Shown here in pieces: positions 42,850 through 51,888 of a stretch of 64,000 nucleotides of DNA. The notes below the pieces were generated by a model. That model did not search any database, was not told the origin of the DNA, and saw nothing but the letters and a program-made list of their open reading frames with translations. Positions within the stretch are counted from its first letter, which is position 1. Each line of letters begins with the position of its first letter. Source of the DNA: Eubacteriales bacterium. GTDB taxonomy: Bacteria; Bacillota; Clostridia; Christensenellales; Aristaeellaceae. A program made the translations under genes and the position numbers. Location: assembly GCA_028705775.1 (NCBI GenBank), contig JAQWCW010000007.1, forward strand, positions 43,063-107,062, written 5' to 3'.

Positions 42850-43016
42850 GACTAAAGCAGTGCGGCTGAAACGCTATGCTATTAAAGCGCGGCAAAATCG
42901 TTTGCCTGATTTATATGAAAACACATAACCGCTGCCCCTTGCGCCGGTATTCTTTACAGCGCCAAAGCTCTGCCGCCTGCCCCAATCGTCTCCGGTCACA
43001 ATTCTGCCGATTTTAA

Positions 43017-44065
43017 TCATTCCGCCGCAGGTGTGAAAACCGCGCTTTCAATGAGGCTTCTGCCTGCCTCGGTATCGTCGGCGTAGATGAAGTACATTCC
43101 GCTCGGACTGAGATAGAGGCGGCAAAGGTATGAACGAACCACATACGGGACGTCGTCGGAAAAGCACAGATTGCAAACGCAGTCAAGGCTGTATGTTTCC
43201 TTGGCTATGCGCACGGGCTTTTCAAACTGCACATCGCTTGCTCCAAGCGGCTCCGCAAGAGCGAGCTTGGCGATTCCTGACATATAGTTTTCAAGAAGCG
43301 CATCGTTGCCTTCAAACGCGCTGTTATCAACGGGAAGGTTCGAGCGCTGGCAGCTCATTGACGTAAAGCCGTTGCCGAACGCGCTCAGATACTCGGCGCC
43401 GTATGTGTTCTTCTCGTACTCGGCAGGGCAGGGGAATACGACGGAAAGCTCGCCAAGCGTGCGGGCGTCGGCAGGGCGTGAAAGGAACGCGTTTGCCTCG
43501 TCCGTCGAGAGCAGCTTGATTTCTTTTTTCAGTTCTTCAAAGCCGCCGCCGCTTTTGCCAAGAAGCGCAAAGCCGAGCGTATCGTCGATTGCGCAGAAGC
43601 CACTGTACGAAACGCCGGGCGTGTCGGGATAGGTGAAGGTCAGAATCGCGCCGACGCATTCGGAAGTTCTTTGCTAAGACCAATCGGCTCAACTGAAGTA
43701 ATCTCTCCCGAAAAAATATCCAAGTAAAACTGCACGTAGTTTATCAGCGCGTTCAGCTGATACAGGTAGTATTCCTCGCCGGGGCGCTGCGCCTTATACT
43801 TTTAAATGCGCGGCGACAGGTTGGCTGTATGAATTTGATATTCGCCGCCGTCCGAGAGCTTGCCGCCCATCTGCACGTTATCCGTCCAGAAATCATCGTA
43901 GTCCACTTCGCGGAGTATCGTCGGCATATCGGGAAGCGTAAAGCTGATACGGCCTTGAAGCGAACGGTAGAAATTATACGCGGGGTTTTCTTCCTCCGCT
44001 ATGGCAGCGCCGCAGAAAAGGATGAGAATTGTAAGCAGGACAGCGGTTATTCTTTTCATATTCAT
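43017..44065 (-). pseudogene. Broken gene for a secreted protein of unknown family
   Basis: ATG 44065 opens a signal peptide (RITAVLLTILILFCGAAIA) and an 87-codon frame that ends at TAA 43802-43804. Reading straight through the TAA gives a sensible continuation (RPGEEYYLYQLNALINYVQF) to about 43665. There the frame shifts by one, and the sequence goes on (ILTFTYPDTPGVSYSGF) to the stop at 43017. So one nonsense codon and one frameshift split what was a secreted protein of about 349 residues. The rest shows two similar beta-rich parts (SFTLPDMP and SVVFPCPAEY). No family is recognised. Sequencing error could explain one lesion but hardly both. Confidence 0.78.
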
Positions 44066-44260
44066 TCACCTTTCGTTGCTTTTCTTGCCATATATACTAA
44101 CGCGCAGAATAACGAAAGTGTTGCATTAATTTAGTCGATTTACCGGAATAATCCTGAAACGTATAATCCTTCATAATAAACATGACGAGGTGTTTGACGC
44201 GCAAAGGAGCCTTATATACCGCAGAAATGCGCACTTTATTTTGCGCCCTTATAAATGCGA

Positions 44261-45139
44261 TTATCTCGCGGGCAGCAGGGCTTTTATAACATCCCCGATA
44301 TCGCCGCTTAAGCAGACCGACCTTTCCGCTATCTGCGGAGGGCATTCCGCCTCGCCGTAATTCACGCAGGCGTACAGGGCGTTCCTGTTTGCGAGCGTCA
44401 TTTTCCAGAACGGATACTTGATGATAACCGGAGTATTGTAGCCGACGCCAAGCTCAAGCAGAAGAATGCGGCGATTCGCGTTTGCGGCAAGGAAGCTTTC
44501 GTAGCGCGCTGCCGCGTCGCGCCATCCCGCGTCCTCCACAAAGCCGCTGTCCGTTCGCAGGTTGGTAATCATCGGTTTTTGACATAACGGGCATTTCGGA
44601 ATAAGCTCCGTCGGAATCCTCATATCCTTCTGCCGCGCCGCCATTTCGCGTATTGCGCTTTCGTTGTCGTAGGTTTTGTTGTGGCAGCCGTCGGGGCATT
44701 GAAAAAGCCCGTAATCGCCCTGCGTATAGAAAAGGCGCTTTTTGTCAAAGCCCGCCCGCTGGAACTGATGGTCGACATTTGTCGTTAATACGAAATAGTT
44801 TTTATCGCGCATAAGCTCCAAAAGCTCGCTGTAAACGGGCTTCGGCGCGTCCTCATAGCGGTTTATAAGTATCTGCCTGCTCCAGTATGCCCAGTATTCC
44901 TCCTTGGAGGGAAATGGATAGAAGCCGCCCGAATACATATCATGAAAGCCGTACTTCTCCTCAAAGTCCGAAAAGTATCGCTTGAAGCGCTCTCCGCCAT
45001 ACGTCATGCCTGCGGAGGTTGAAAGCCCCGCGCCCGCGCCAATCAGCACGGCGTCCGCGCCTTCGATGGCAGATTTAAGCCTTGCTGTTTTTTCCGAGAA
45101 GCCGCTTGTAGATTTCGCGGTCGCTGTTTTTGAATACAT
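44261..45139 (-). CDS. Class M sirtuin (SirTM), protein ADP-ribosyltransferase
   Basis: The 292-residue SIR2-fold protein has the NAD-binding GAGAGLSTSAG (residues 34-44) and TTNVDHQFQRAGF. Zinc-ligand pairs are CPDGC and CPLC. Where ordinary sirtuins carry the catalytic His, it has TQGDYG, a Gln, which agrees with class M sirtuins that ADP-ribosylate proteins rather than deacetylate (known from staphylococci and streptococci). ATG 45139 lies 7 bases after AAGGTGG, inside the end of the macrodomain gene (65-base overlap). The usual modified partner, a GcvH-like lipoyl protein, and its ligase are not in the window. Confidence 0.88.
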   Translation of the reverse strand: MYSKTATAKSTSGFSEKTARLKSAIEGADAVLIGAGAGLSTSAGMTYGGERFKRYFSDFEEKYGFHDMYSGGFYPFPSKEEYWAYWSRQILINRYEDAPKPVYSELLELMRDKNYFVLTTNVDHQFQRAGFDKKRLFYTQGDYGLFQCPDGCHNKTYDNESAIREMAARQKDMRIPTELIPKCPLCQKPMITNLRTDSGFVEDAGWRDAAARYESFLAANANRRILLLELGVGYNTPVIIKYPFWKMTLANRNALYACVNYGEAECPPQIAERSVCLSGDIGDVIKALLPAR

Positions 45140-45863
45140 TGAATACCACCTTGATTTTGCTTTGCTTTGTCGCAATATAGTTTCTTACCGTTTGAACCGC
45201 AATTTCGGCGGCTCTTTCGGGAGGGAAGCGGAATTCGCCTGTCGATATGCAGCAGAAGGCAATATCGGAAACGCCGTTTTCCTCTGCCGTTTCAAGGCAG
45301 GAAAGGTAGCAGTTCCGAAGCAGCGCTTCGTCCTTTATGGTCGGCGCGCCCGTAACAATCGGGCCGACCGTGTGGATTACATATCTGCACGGAAGATTGT
45401 AGGCATTCGTAATCTTCGCTCCGCCTGTCGCCTCTTCTGCGCCCTGCCGCTTTACAAGCTCCGCGCATTCAAGGCGCAGCTGAACTCCAGCAAAGGTATG
45501 AATGCAGTTGTCAATGCAGCTGTGACATGGGATGTAGCAGCCTGTCATACCGCTGTTGGCAGCGTTGACGATTGCGCCGCATTTAAGGCGCGTGATGTCA
45601 TCCTGCCAAAGGTAAATTCCCTTTTCGGCAGGTTCAAGCGAGAAAATATCGACAATCCCTTTTTCCGCTGCTCGGTTTTTGAGATATTCGTCCTGCATGG
45701 CAAGAAAGGAATCGCTCGCTTTTCCTGCGGGGCGGATGTTCATCAGCGCGCGCAGAAGCCGCCTCTGCTCATCCTCTCCGCTTGGTATTTCTGTTTCGCC
45801 AAAGTCTGCGCGCTCGTAAAGCAGCTCTTTTATCAGCCGCTCGCGCCTCTCTGATTGCGTCAA
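45075..45863 (-). CDS. Zinc-type macrodomain protein, ADP-ribosyl hydrolase
   Basis: The 262-residue protein is a macrodomain of the SirTM-linked type. VNAANSGMTGCYIPCHSCID (starting near residue 99) carries the ADP-ribose-binding Asn plus the Cys/His residues proposed to bind zinc in this class, and CCISTGEFRFPPERAAEIA is the second ligand loop. The N-terminal 80 residues are helical and family-specific. It removes ADP-ribose placed by the sirtuin; the two genes overlap on the minus strand, so they are one switch. The ribosome binding site upstream of ATG 45863 is weak. Confidence 0.9.
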   Translation of the reverse strand: MTQSERRERLIKELLYERADFGETEIPSGEDEQRRLLRALMNIRPAGKASDSFLAMQDEYLKNRAAEKGIVDIFSLEPAEKGIYLWQDDITRLKCGAIVNAANSGMTGCYIPCHSCIDNCIHTFAGVQLRLECAELVKRQGAEEATGGAKITNAYNLPCRYVIHTVGPIVTGAPTIKDEALLRNCYLSCLETAEENGVSDIAFCCISTGEFRFPPERAAEIAVQTVRNYIATKQSKIKVVFNVFKNSDREIYKRLLGKNSKA

Positions 45864-45887
45864 TTAAGCATTCCTTTCCGACTTGTC

Positions 45888-45916
45888 GCGCGCCCGCCGC
45901 AAAGCGACGGGCGCGC
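45888..45916. terminator. GC-rich hairpin between MBL-like and macrodomain genes
   Basis: GCGCGCCCG pairs with CGGGCGCGC around an 11-base loop. No T run follows on the minus strand, so termination is uncertain. Confidence 0.4.
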
Positions 45917-45946
45917 TTCAAATCTCACGTTGTTCTTGCCTTGCCC

Positions 45947-46750
45947 TTAATGCTCCTCCAAAAAGAAGCCCGCGGTCATGTCGAGGTAGTTTTCGCCGCT
46001 GTATTCGGGATACTTTGCCTTTACTGCAGCCTTGAATTCGCCGGCATTTGCGGACACTTCAGCTATTTCCTTCAGCTTCCTGATGTAGTCCGCCTTGGCT
46101 TTTGCGTCCTTCAAATCCTCGGGCGTGTAGTGCGAGGTCAGGACAAGGTCGTAGCCTGCGCTCATATATCCGCTAAGCTGCGCGAGAATTCCGTCCGCAT
46201 GGCCTTCGCCCGCTACGATGGAGTGACAGTCGTGACCCATCATGTGGGTGTACACCGCGTTGATTTCGGGAATCTCGATGTCAAACGCCTCGCCGGTCTT
46301 TGTAATGATGAATTCAATACCGCCGATATTTTGCTTTCCCGCCTCGATTACGTTGGTGACGCTGTAAATCGAGCTGTCGAAAATGCCGCCGAAAGCGCCC
46401 GTGAACTGACGAATCAGCGCCGCGCCGCCGCCGGTATGCCCGTACTCGTCCGCATTCGCGGTTGCGTAAACCGGAACGCCGGGCAGGAAGCTCGCTCCCG
46501 CCATATGATAGGCAAGCAGCATTCCGACTGCCTCAAGCTTTTCATCGGCGATGTATGCCGTAAGCTCCGCGATGTTGTCAAAGAAGCACGGCGCTTCTAT
46601 GATAACCGCTTTTCCCGATTTTTCAACTATGAAAACCTCGTCGTTAATCAGGTCGTTCGTCTTGTAGGCGTGAAGCTTTACCGAGCCGAAATCGTATACA
46701 TACATTTCGCCCTTGCCTAAGGTAACCTTCTTGCAGCTGTTCTTGTTCAT
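45947..46750 (-). CDS. Metallo-beta-lactamase-like protein, probably lacking the metal site
   Basis: The 267-residue protein has the strand pattern of MBL-fold hydrolases (VYDFGSVKLHAYKTNDLIND, VFIVEKSGKAVIIEAP, then VGMLLAYHMAG). The HxHxDH motif is absent: only one His stands in the AYHMAG block. A late HMMGHDCHSIV region contains several His. CGGAGG precedes ATG 46750. It is divergent from an HxlR regulator, with a repeated operator-like sequence between; HxlR proteins often sense electrophiles or oxidants, so it may belong to a stress response. Confidence 0.65.
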   Translation of the reverse strand: MNKNSCKKVTLGKGEMYVYDFGSVKLHAYKTNDLINDEVFIVEKSGKAVIIEAPCFFDNIAELTAYIADEKLEAVGMLLAYHMAGASFLPGVPVYATANADEYGHTGGGAALIRQFTGAFGGIFDSSIYSVTNVIEAGKQNIGGIEFIITKTGEAFDIEIPEINAVYTHMMGHDCHSIVAGEGHADGILAQLSGYMSAGYDLVLTSHYTPEDLKDAKAKADYIRKLKEIAEVSANAGEFKAAVKAKYPEYSGENYLDMTAGFFLEEH

Positions 46751-46850
46751 TGTTAAATCCTCCGATAATTTGGTTCTGCGGCTTTTAGCCCGAGGTGCTG
46801 TTTCCGCAGCCCTTGATTGCATACTAGCATTGCGCTTTCAAGCCGTAAAG

Positions 46851-46890
46851 TACGCACTTTTTTGTTGGGATACGCACTTTTTTGTTAGAT
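46851..46890. promoter_or_regulatory. Tandem 20-base repeats between MBL-like and hxlR-type genes
   Basis: TACGCACTTTTTTGTT occurs twice with an exact 20-base period (46851 and 46871), two helical turns apart. This fits a dimeric regulator that binds both copies on one face; the adjacent HxlR protein is the natural candidate. Confidence 0.7.
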
Positions 46891-47025
46891 TTGCGCCGAA
46901 ATGCGCCTTTGAGGGAATAAAAAACTTTTCAATACTATTTGCACTTGATTTGTCGCATGAAGCATAGCATAATGAATGCAGCATCGAATTTGAAGTGCTG
47001 CACCTTATATGGAGGTAAACAAACT

Positions 47026-47361
47026 ATGAAAAGCAAAAACGAGCTTCTTCCGGCGTGCCCCGTTGCTACAACCGTTCAGATTATCGGCAGCAAGTGGAAG
47101 CTTCTGATAATCCGCAATCTGATTGAGCGTCCGTGGCGCTTCAACGAGCTGCAAAGGAGTCTTGAGGGCATAAGCCAGAAAATGCTCACGGACAGCCTGC
47201 GCTCAATGGAAAAGGACGGGATTATCATTAGAACCGTATATCCGGAGGTTCCTCCGCGCGTTGAGTACTCCCTTTCGCCGCTTGGAAATACGATGCGCCC
47301 GATTCTTGACGCTATGAAGCTGTGGGGCGAGGATTACAAGGCTTCCCGCCAAAGCACCTGA
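47026..47361 (+). CDS. HxlR-family transcriptional regulator
   Basis: The 111-residue single-domain winged helix has the family signature IGSKWKLLIIRNLIERPWRFNEL and LEGISQKMLTDSLRSMEKDG. An N-terminal Cys (LLPACPVATT) lies at the usual position for a redox-sensing Cys in relatives. ATG 47026 follows GGAGGT. Divergent from the MBL-like gene, with tandem repeats between, it likely controls that gene and itself. Confidence 0.92.
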   Translation: MKSKNELLPACPVATTVQIIGSKWKLLIIRNLIERPWRFNELQRSLEGISQKMLTDSLRSMEKDGIIIRTVYPEVPPRVEYSLSPLGNTMRPILDAMKLWGEDYKASRQST

Positions 47362-47608
47362 CGGCAGCCGCAGAGGGTAATTCGGCGCTTCATGCTACGG
47401 AGTCGGCTTGCCGAGCGAGCCTGATAAGCTCTTTACGCGCCTGCCATCGCTTTACATCGGTTGTTTTTTCGGAAAATGCGGCTGTTATTTCGGCGGTTCG
47501 TTAAAAATGTTTGAAAATAATGTCGTAACTCTATGCAAAATGAAATAGTTTTGTTATAATAGGACACGGAATATACTGCAAATTTATTGATTGCGGGAGG
47601 GCACGCTG

Positions 47609-48823
47609 ATGTTGCGCAAGTTTTTAGGTATTCTTATTTCTCTGGTGATATGCTTTTCCGGCGTTTCGGCTTTCGCGGCTGAGGAACCGACGCCCTTTGC
47701 CGCTGATGAGGCGATTTCCGGAATTAACGAGGCAATTTCGCTTTCGCTTTCCGAGGAGGAAGTTCAGCAGGGCGTTGTTGACGATGACGACGCGGGCGAG
47801 GGGCTTTACGCCGTTTCGACCGGCGAATTCGTTTTTATAACGGATACGGACACCCTTACCGATTCGAGCCGCGTTGAGCGCGTCAGGATTACTACCCCTG
47901 AATACAGCGACGCGCGCGGGATGACGATTGGCACGTTTGTATCTAACATATTCCAGTATTACCCGATGGAAAACTGGCAGCTCTTTGGCTCAAAGGATGA
48001 GGCGCTCATCTATCTTGATACCGAGGCAGAGGGCGGGGTCAGCTACGGAATTGTATACAGGGACGGGCAGAGGATTCAGTCCATTCAGTATTCTCAGCTG
48101 CTTAAAACCGATGACGGCTGGTGCGAGGCGGGCGTTTCGTATGAAATCGACAGCAGCTTTGCCGTTTCAATCACGCTTTATTCTTCAAGCGACGCGCTTA
48201 CCGACAGCGAAAAGGAAGCGCGCGTAGGCGCTCTCCGCGCGCTCAGGACGCAGAAGGAAGTATTCTCCTATATTCCTTACGACGGCGCAGAGGTAGCGAT
48301 GCTTTCCCGCGAGGATTTAATCTTCGACAAGACCGATTTGTTCTCGATAACCCCCGACGAGGCGCTTGCCAGCTACGGCAAGGCTCAGGAAACAGAATAC
48401 CTTTCGTCGAGCGACGGAACCTTCCTTTACACTATGCAGTGGGAGGATTTGACCCTTGCGTTCATGACAGACGCGCAGAAAAACGTTCTGTATCCCGTTC
48501 AGGCGTATGTAATCGGCGATACCGTTGAGGGCCCGCGCGGAATCCGCGTCGGCGATTATCTTTTCGATGTGCTTATGCGCTTCCCGCAGGGCAACGGAAT
48601 GCGCCTTGACGGAATCGAAACCCTGTATGCAAGCGAAGCGGGAGCGGATATCGCGCCCTACGGCAAGGTTGTTTATTACGATAATGAGCAGACCGTTTAC
48701 TACGCCTGCGATATGGATTTTGACGACAGGAATGATAATGTCTGCGTTCTGATTCTTTCCTTTATTGACAACAAGCTTGTCAACTACACCGTCGATTGCC
48801 GCTTCAGCGGTCAGAACGGCTGA
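47609..48823 (+). CDS. Secreted protein of unknown function
   Basis: The 404-residue protein has a clear signal peptide (1-25, ending SAFA) and an acidic body. A repeated pattern is seen: a FVSNIFQYYPMENWQLFGSK unit and a later FDVLMRFPQGNGMRLDG unit, each with a GxxxGxxxxxIxxxYP-like core, so the body may be two similar domains. GGGAGG lies 8 bases before ATG 47609; TATAAT at 47555-47560 may be its -10, with a weak -35. The repeat protein gene follows 41 bases later, so it may open the envelope operon. I do not recognise the family. Confidence 0.65.
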   Translation: MLRKFLGILISLVICFSGVSAFAAEEPTPFAADEAISGINEAISLSLSEEEVQQGVVDDDDAGEGLYAVSTGEFVFITDTDTLTDSSRVERVRITTPEYSDARGMTIGTFVSNIFQYYPMENWQLFGSKDEALIYLDTEAEGGVSYGIVYRDGQRIQSIQYSQLLKTDDGWCEAGVSYEIDSSFAVSITLYSSSDALTDSEKEARVGALRALRTQKEVFSYIPYDGAEVAMLSREDLIFDKTDLFSITPDEALASYGKAQETEYLSSSDGTFLYTMQWEDLTLAFMTDAQKNVLYPVQAYVIGDTVEGPRGIRVGDYLFDVLMRFPQGNGMRLDGIETLYASEAGADIAPYGKVVYYDNEQTVYYACDMDFDDRNDNVCVLILSFIDNKLVNYTVDCRFSGQNG

Positions 48824-48864
48824 GCATTTTTATACTTCCTGTCTTAAAAGGAGCTGCACGCCTG

Positions 48865-51800
48865 ATGAAGATAGACCTTTCGTGCCCCGTTGAGCTTTGG
48901 AAATACGTTATGCCCTCGGAGAGTTACCCGGCGTGCGTGCTGACGCTGTATAACCTGTCCGAAAAAACCGTCGTGAGCGTACAGGTTACGATAATCCTCT
49001 ACGCGCAGGACGGCTCCCTTGTGACGCGCAGAACGGAGCGCGCGCAGGGCATTTCGGGCGAAAGCAAGGCGGGCTTTGACGTAGCGATAGGGCTTGAGCC
49101 TGATTTGGAATTTGCCGACCTTGAGGTGCATATCGAAAAGGTCTGGTTCTATGACGGTACAATCTGGCGGCGTCTGCCGTCCTCCACAGTCGAGTATACC
49201 CCCAACGCGCTGCCAATCGGCAGGGAGCTGGAGGAGCTTCGCTTTGTGGCTGGCGCGGACGCTTTGGGCTATCCGCATCAGGAGGGAGCCGTATGGCTCT
49301 GCGTATGCGGCAGACCGAACGCCGCAAAGGATGAGGAGTGCGTCCGCTGCGGACGGCTCAAGGAAAATGTAATGCAGGAGTTCTCGCAGGAGGGCGTTGC
49401 AAGCGCTGTCAAGGCGCATGAAGAAGCGCTTGCCGTAAAAGCCCGCCGCGCGCGCGAGGACGCGGGCAAGCTTCAGGAAAAGCTTCAGGACGAGCAGAAA
49501 CGCCGCCGCAGGGTTCGCAGAATCGTAATCGGCTCGGTTGCGGGCGCGCTGCTTGTCGCAGGCTCGGGCTACTGCATATGGCGCTATGGCGTTCCGGCTT
49601 ACAAGTATTATATGGCGGGTCAGAACCTGAATAACGGCGATTACGCCGCGGCGCGGCAGGAGTTTGAGGCTCTCGGCTCGTATCGCGCGGCGCAGGAGCT
49701 TGTTAAAAAGTGCGATTATCAGGCGGCGGACGCAATGCTTAAAGAGGGCACGAGCGAAAGCCTTCTTTCGGCGCAGACGCTTTTTGAGGAGCTTGCGGAT
49801 TATGAGGACAGCGCAGTAAAGGCGCAGGAGGCAAAATACCGCCGCGCGCAGATTCTGATATCGCTTTCAAAGTATTCGGACGCCGCGGAGCTTCTGGGCG
49901 AAATATCGGGCTATGGCAACGCCCGCGAGCTTCTGTCGCAGACCAGATACAGCTGGGCGGAGTCCCTCAAGGCGCAGGAGCGCTACGAGGCGGCGCGTGA
50001 AATATACCTTATGCTCGGCGATTATGAGGACAGCGCCGAAAAGGCGAGCGAATGCCTCTATATTCCCGGAACAGCGGCGCTTGCCGAGGGCAGATATGAG
50101 GAAGCGATAAAGTATCTTGAGCAGATACCGGATTTTACCGACGCTTCAACGCAGACGCAGAGCGCGTATTTTCAGCTTGGCATGAGCCGCTTCGGGCGCG
50201 GGGAAATGATTTCAGCCGCGGAAGCTTTCGGAAAAGCAGGCTCGTCCGCGGATGTGCAGACGATGCTCAACCGCTGCCTTTACGACCCTGCCATCGCCGC
50301 AATGAAGGATGGGGATTATCAGGCGGCGGCTGATATGTTCGAGCAGATTCTTGACTATGGCGACGCGGGCGAAAAATATCTTGAGTGCCGCTATGAAACG
50401 GCGCTTTCCGAGCAGCGCGCAAAGGCTTACGAGCGCGCTCACGAGGTGTTTGCGGAGCTTGGCGATTATTCGGACAGCGCGTATCAGGCTGAGTATTCCC
50501 TTTTCCTTGCAGCCGAGGCTGCAACTGACGCTGAAAATCTCGACGCGGCTATCGTGTACCTTGAGAGGATTCCGAATTTTGAAGGCGCGGCTGAAAAGCT
50601 TACGGAGGCAAAGTACCTTCGCGGGCTTTCCCTGCTTGAGGAAAAGAAGTATAAGGACGCGGGCGAGCAGTTTGCCGAGCTTTCCGGCGCGTGGAACAGC
50701 GCGGCAAAGGAACAGGAAGCGTTTGAGGCGTATGCCGCCGAGCTTGTTGCAGCGGGGCAGGAGGGCGACGCGCTTGCGTATTTCTCAAAGAGAACCGACG
50801 ATGTTTCCGCCGCTATATCCTCAGGGCTTATGCGCACCTATGCGGACAAGCTGATGAGCGAAAGCAAGTATACCGACGCAATCGCCTATTTCTCCGCAAG
50901 GGACGACGATGAGTCAAAGGCTATACTCGCCTCCGTCGTTTCGGCTTACGGTCAGAACCTTATAGACAACAAGAATTATGACGAGGCAATAACCTTCTTT
51001 GCGGGCAAGGACGACGATGAATCCGTGCTTTTCGTCAAAAAGGCGCAGTATGGTCAGGGTCAGTCCTTCCTCAGCGACGGCGATTATACCTCTGCAAGGT
51101 ACATATTCGATAAGCTTGCAGATTTCATGGACAGCGAGGCGCAGGTAAACGAATGCGATTATCAGCTTGCCGCAAAAATGCTTGAGGACGGCGACAGTGA
51201 GGGCGCGCTTAAAGCATTCACGGCGCTTGGGGATTATAAGGACAGCATTGATAAGGTTAACGAAATTCGCTATCAGGAGGCAATGTCCTATTACAGCGCC
51301 GGCGATGTGTCGAATGCCGGAAGCCTGTTTTCGCAGCTCGGCGAGTATAAGGACAGCGCGGACAAGGCAATCGAATGCTATGATTCCTTCCTTGTCGGAA
51401 TAAAGAGCAGAACCGACGAGCTGATGGCAAAGGAGGACTACAAGGGAATCATTGATTTGCTCAGCGGAATTGATTTGAGCGATGTTCCGGGCAAGTATTC
51501 CTCCCTCCTGATTCAAAAGGATAAGGCAATTTACAGCTACGCGGAGCAGCTTTACCGCGATAAGGACATATTCGAGGCGTATAAGTATTATAAGCAGATT
51601 CCGGACTACGGCGACGTAGCCGATAAGAAGCTGACCCGCCGCTGCTATCAGCTGTTCGGCTCATGGAAGGGCGTCAATATGACAGCTGAGTTCAGGGAGG
51701 ACGGAAGCTGCGTCATAGACGGAGTTGAGTATCAGTTCGGCGTTCAAAGCTATGGGCTTCTGCTCGGCGCGACGCGGGATGATATGAAGGCAATCTACTC

Positions 51801-51888
51801 AATTGCCTATGTGGGCAAATCCTCGCTCACGCTCAGGAATAACAACAGCTCCCGCGATTTCAAGATGCAGAAGGTAACTGAAGAATGA
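48865..51888 (+). CDS. Membrane-anchored repeat protein with zinc ribbon (TPR-like YxDS repeats)
   Basis: The 1007-residue protein has an N-terminal beta domain (1-150), a zinc ribbon CVCGRPNAAKDEECVRCG (about 150-170), a charged helix, one membrane segment (about 214-236), then an outer region of about 14 helical repeats. Each repeat has the form ALxxxGDYxxAxxxFExLGDYEDSAEKxxEC, a TPR/Sel1-like unit common in Clostridia. The last 80 residues are a small beta domain (LFGSWKGVNMTAEFREDGS). The orientation, with a cytoplasmic zinc ribbon, is inference. AAAGGAG lies about 12 bases before ATG 48865. Its stop overlaps the apbE start, so it belongs to that operon. Confidence 0.75.
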   Translation: MKIDLSCPVELWKYVMPSESYPACVLTLYNLSEKTVVSVQVTIILYAQDGSLVTRRTERAQGISGESKAGFDVAIGLEPDLEFADLEVHIEKVWFYDGTIWRRLPSSTVEYTPNALPIGRELEELRFVAGADALGYPHQEGAVWLCVCGRPNAAKDEECVRCGRLKENVMQEFSQEGVASAVKAHEEALAVKARRAREDAGKLQEKLQDEQKRRRRVRRIVIGSVAGALLVAGSGYCIWRYGVPAYKYYMAGQNLNNGDYAAARQEFEALGSYRAAQELVKKCDYQAADAMLKEGTSESLLSAQTLFEELADYEDSAVKAQEAKYRRAQILISLSKYSDAAELLGEISGYGNARELLSQTRYSWAESLKAQERYEAAREIYLMLGDYEDSAEKASECLYIPGTAALAEGRYEEAIKYLEQIPDFTDASTQTQSAYFQLGMSRFGRGEMISAAEAFGKAGSSADVQTMLNRCLYDPAIAAMKDGDYQAAADMFEQILDYGDAGEKYLECRYETALSEQRAKAYERAHEVFAELGDYSDSAYQAEYSLFLAAEAATDAENLDAAIVYLERIPNFEGAAEKLTEAKYLRGLSLLEEKKYKDAGEQFAELSGAWNSAAKEQEAFEAYAAELVAAGQEGDALAYFSKRTDDVSAAISSGLMRTYADKLMSESKYTDAIAYFSARDDDESKAILASVVSAYGQNLIDNKNYDEAITFFAGKDDDESVLFVKKAQYGQGQSFLSDGDYTSARYIFDKLADFMDSEAQVNECDYQLAAKMLEDGDSEGALKAFTALGDYKDSIDKVNEIRYQEAMSYYSAGDVSNAGSLFSQLGEYKDSADKAIECYDSFLVGIKSRTDELMAKEDYKGIIDLLSGIDLSDVPGKYSSLLIQKDKAIYSYAEQLYRDKDIFEAYKYYKQIPDYGDVADKKLTRRCYQLFGSWKGVNMTAEFREDGSCVIDGVEYQFGVQSYGLLLGATRDDMKAIYSIAYVGKSSLTLRNNNSSRDFKMQKVTEE

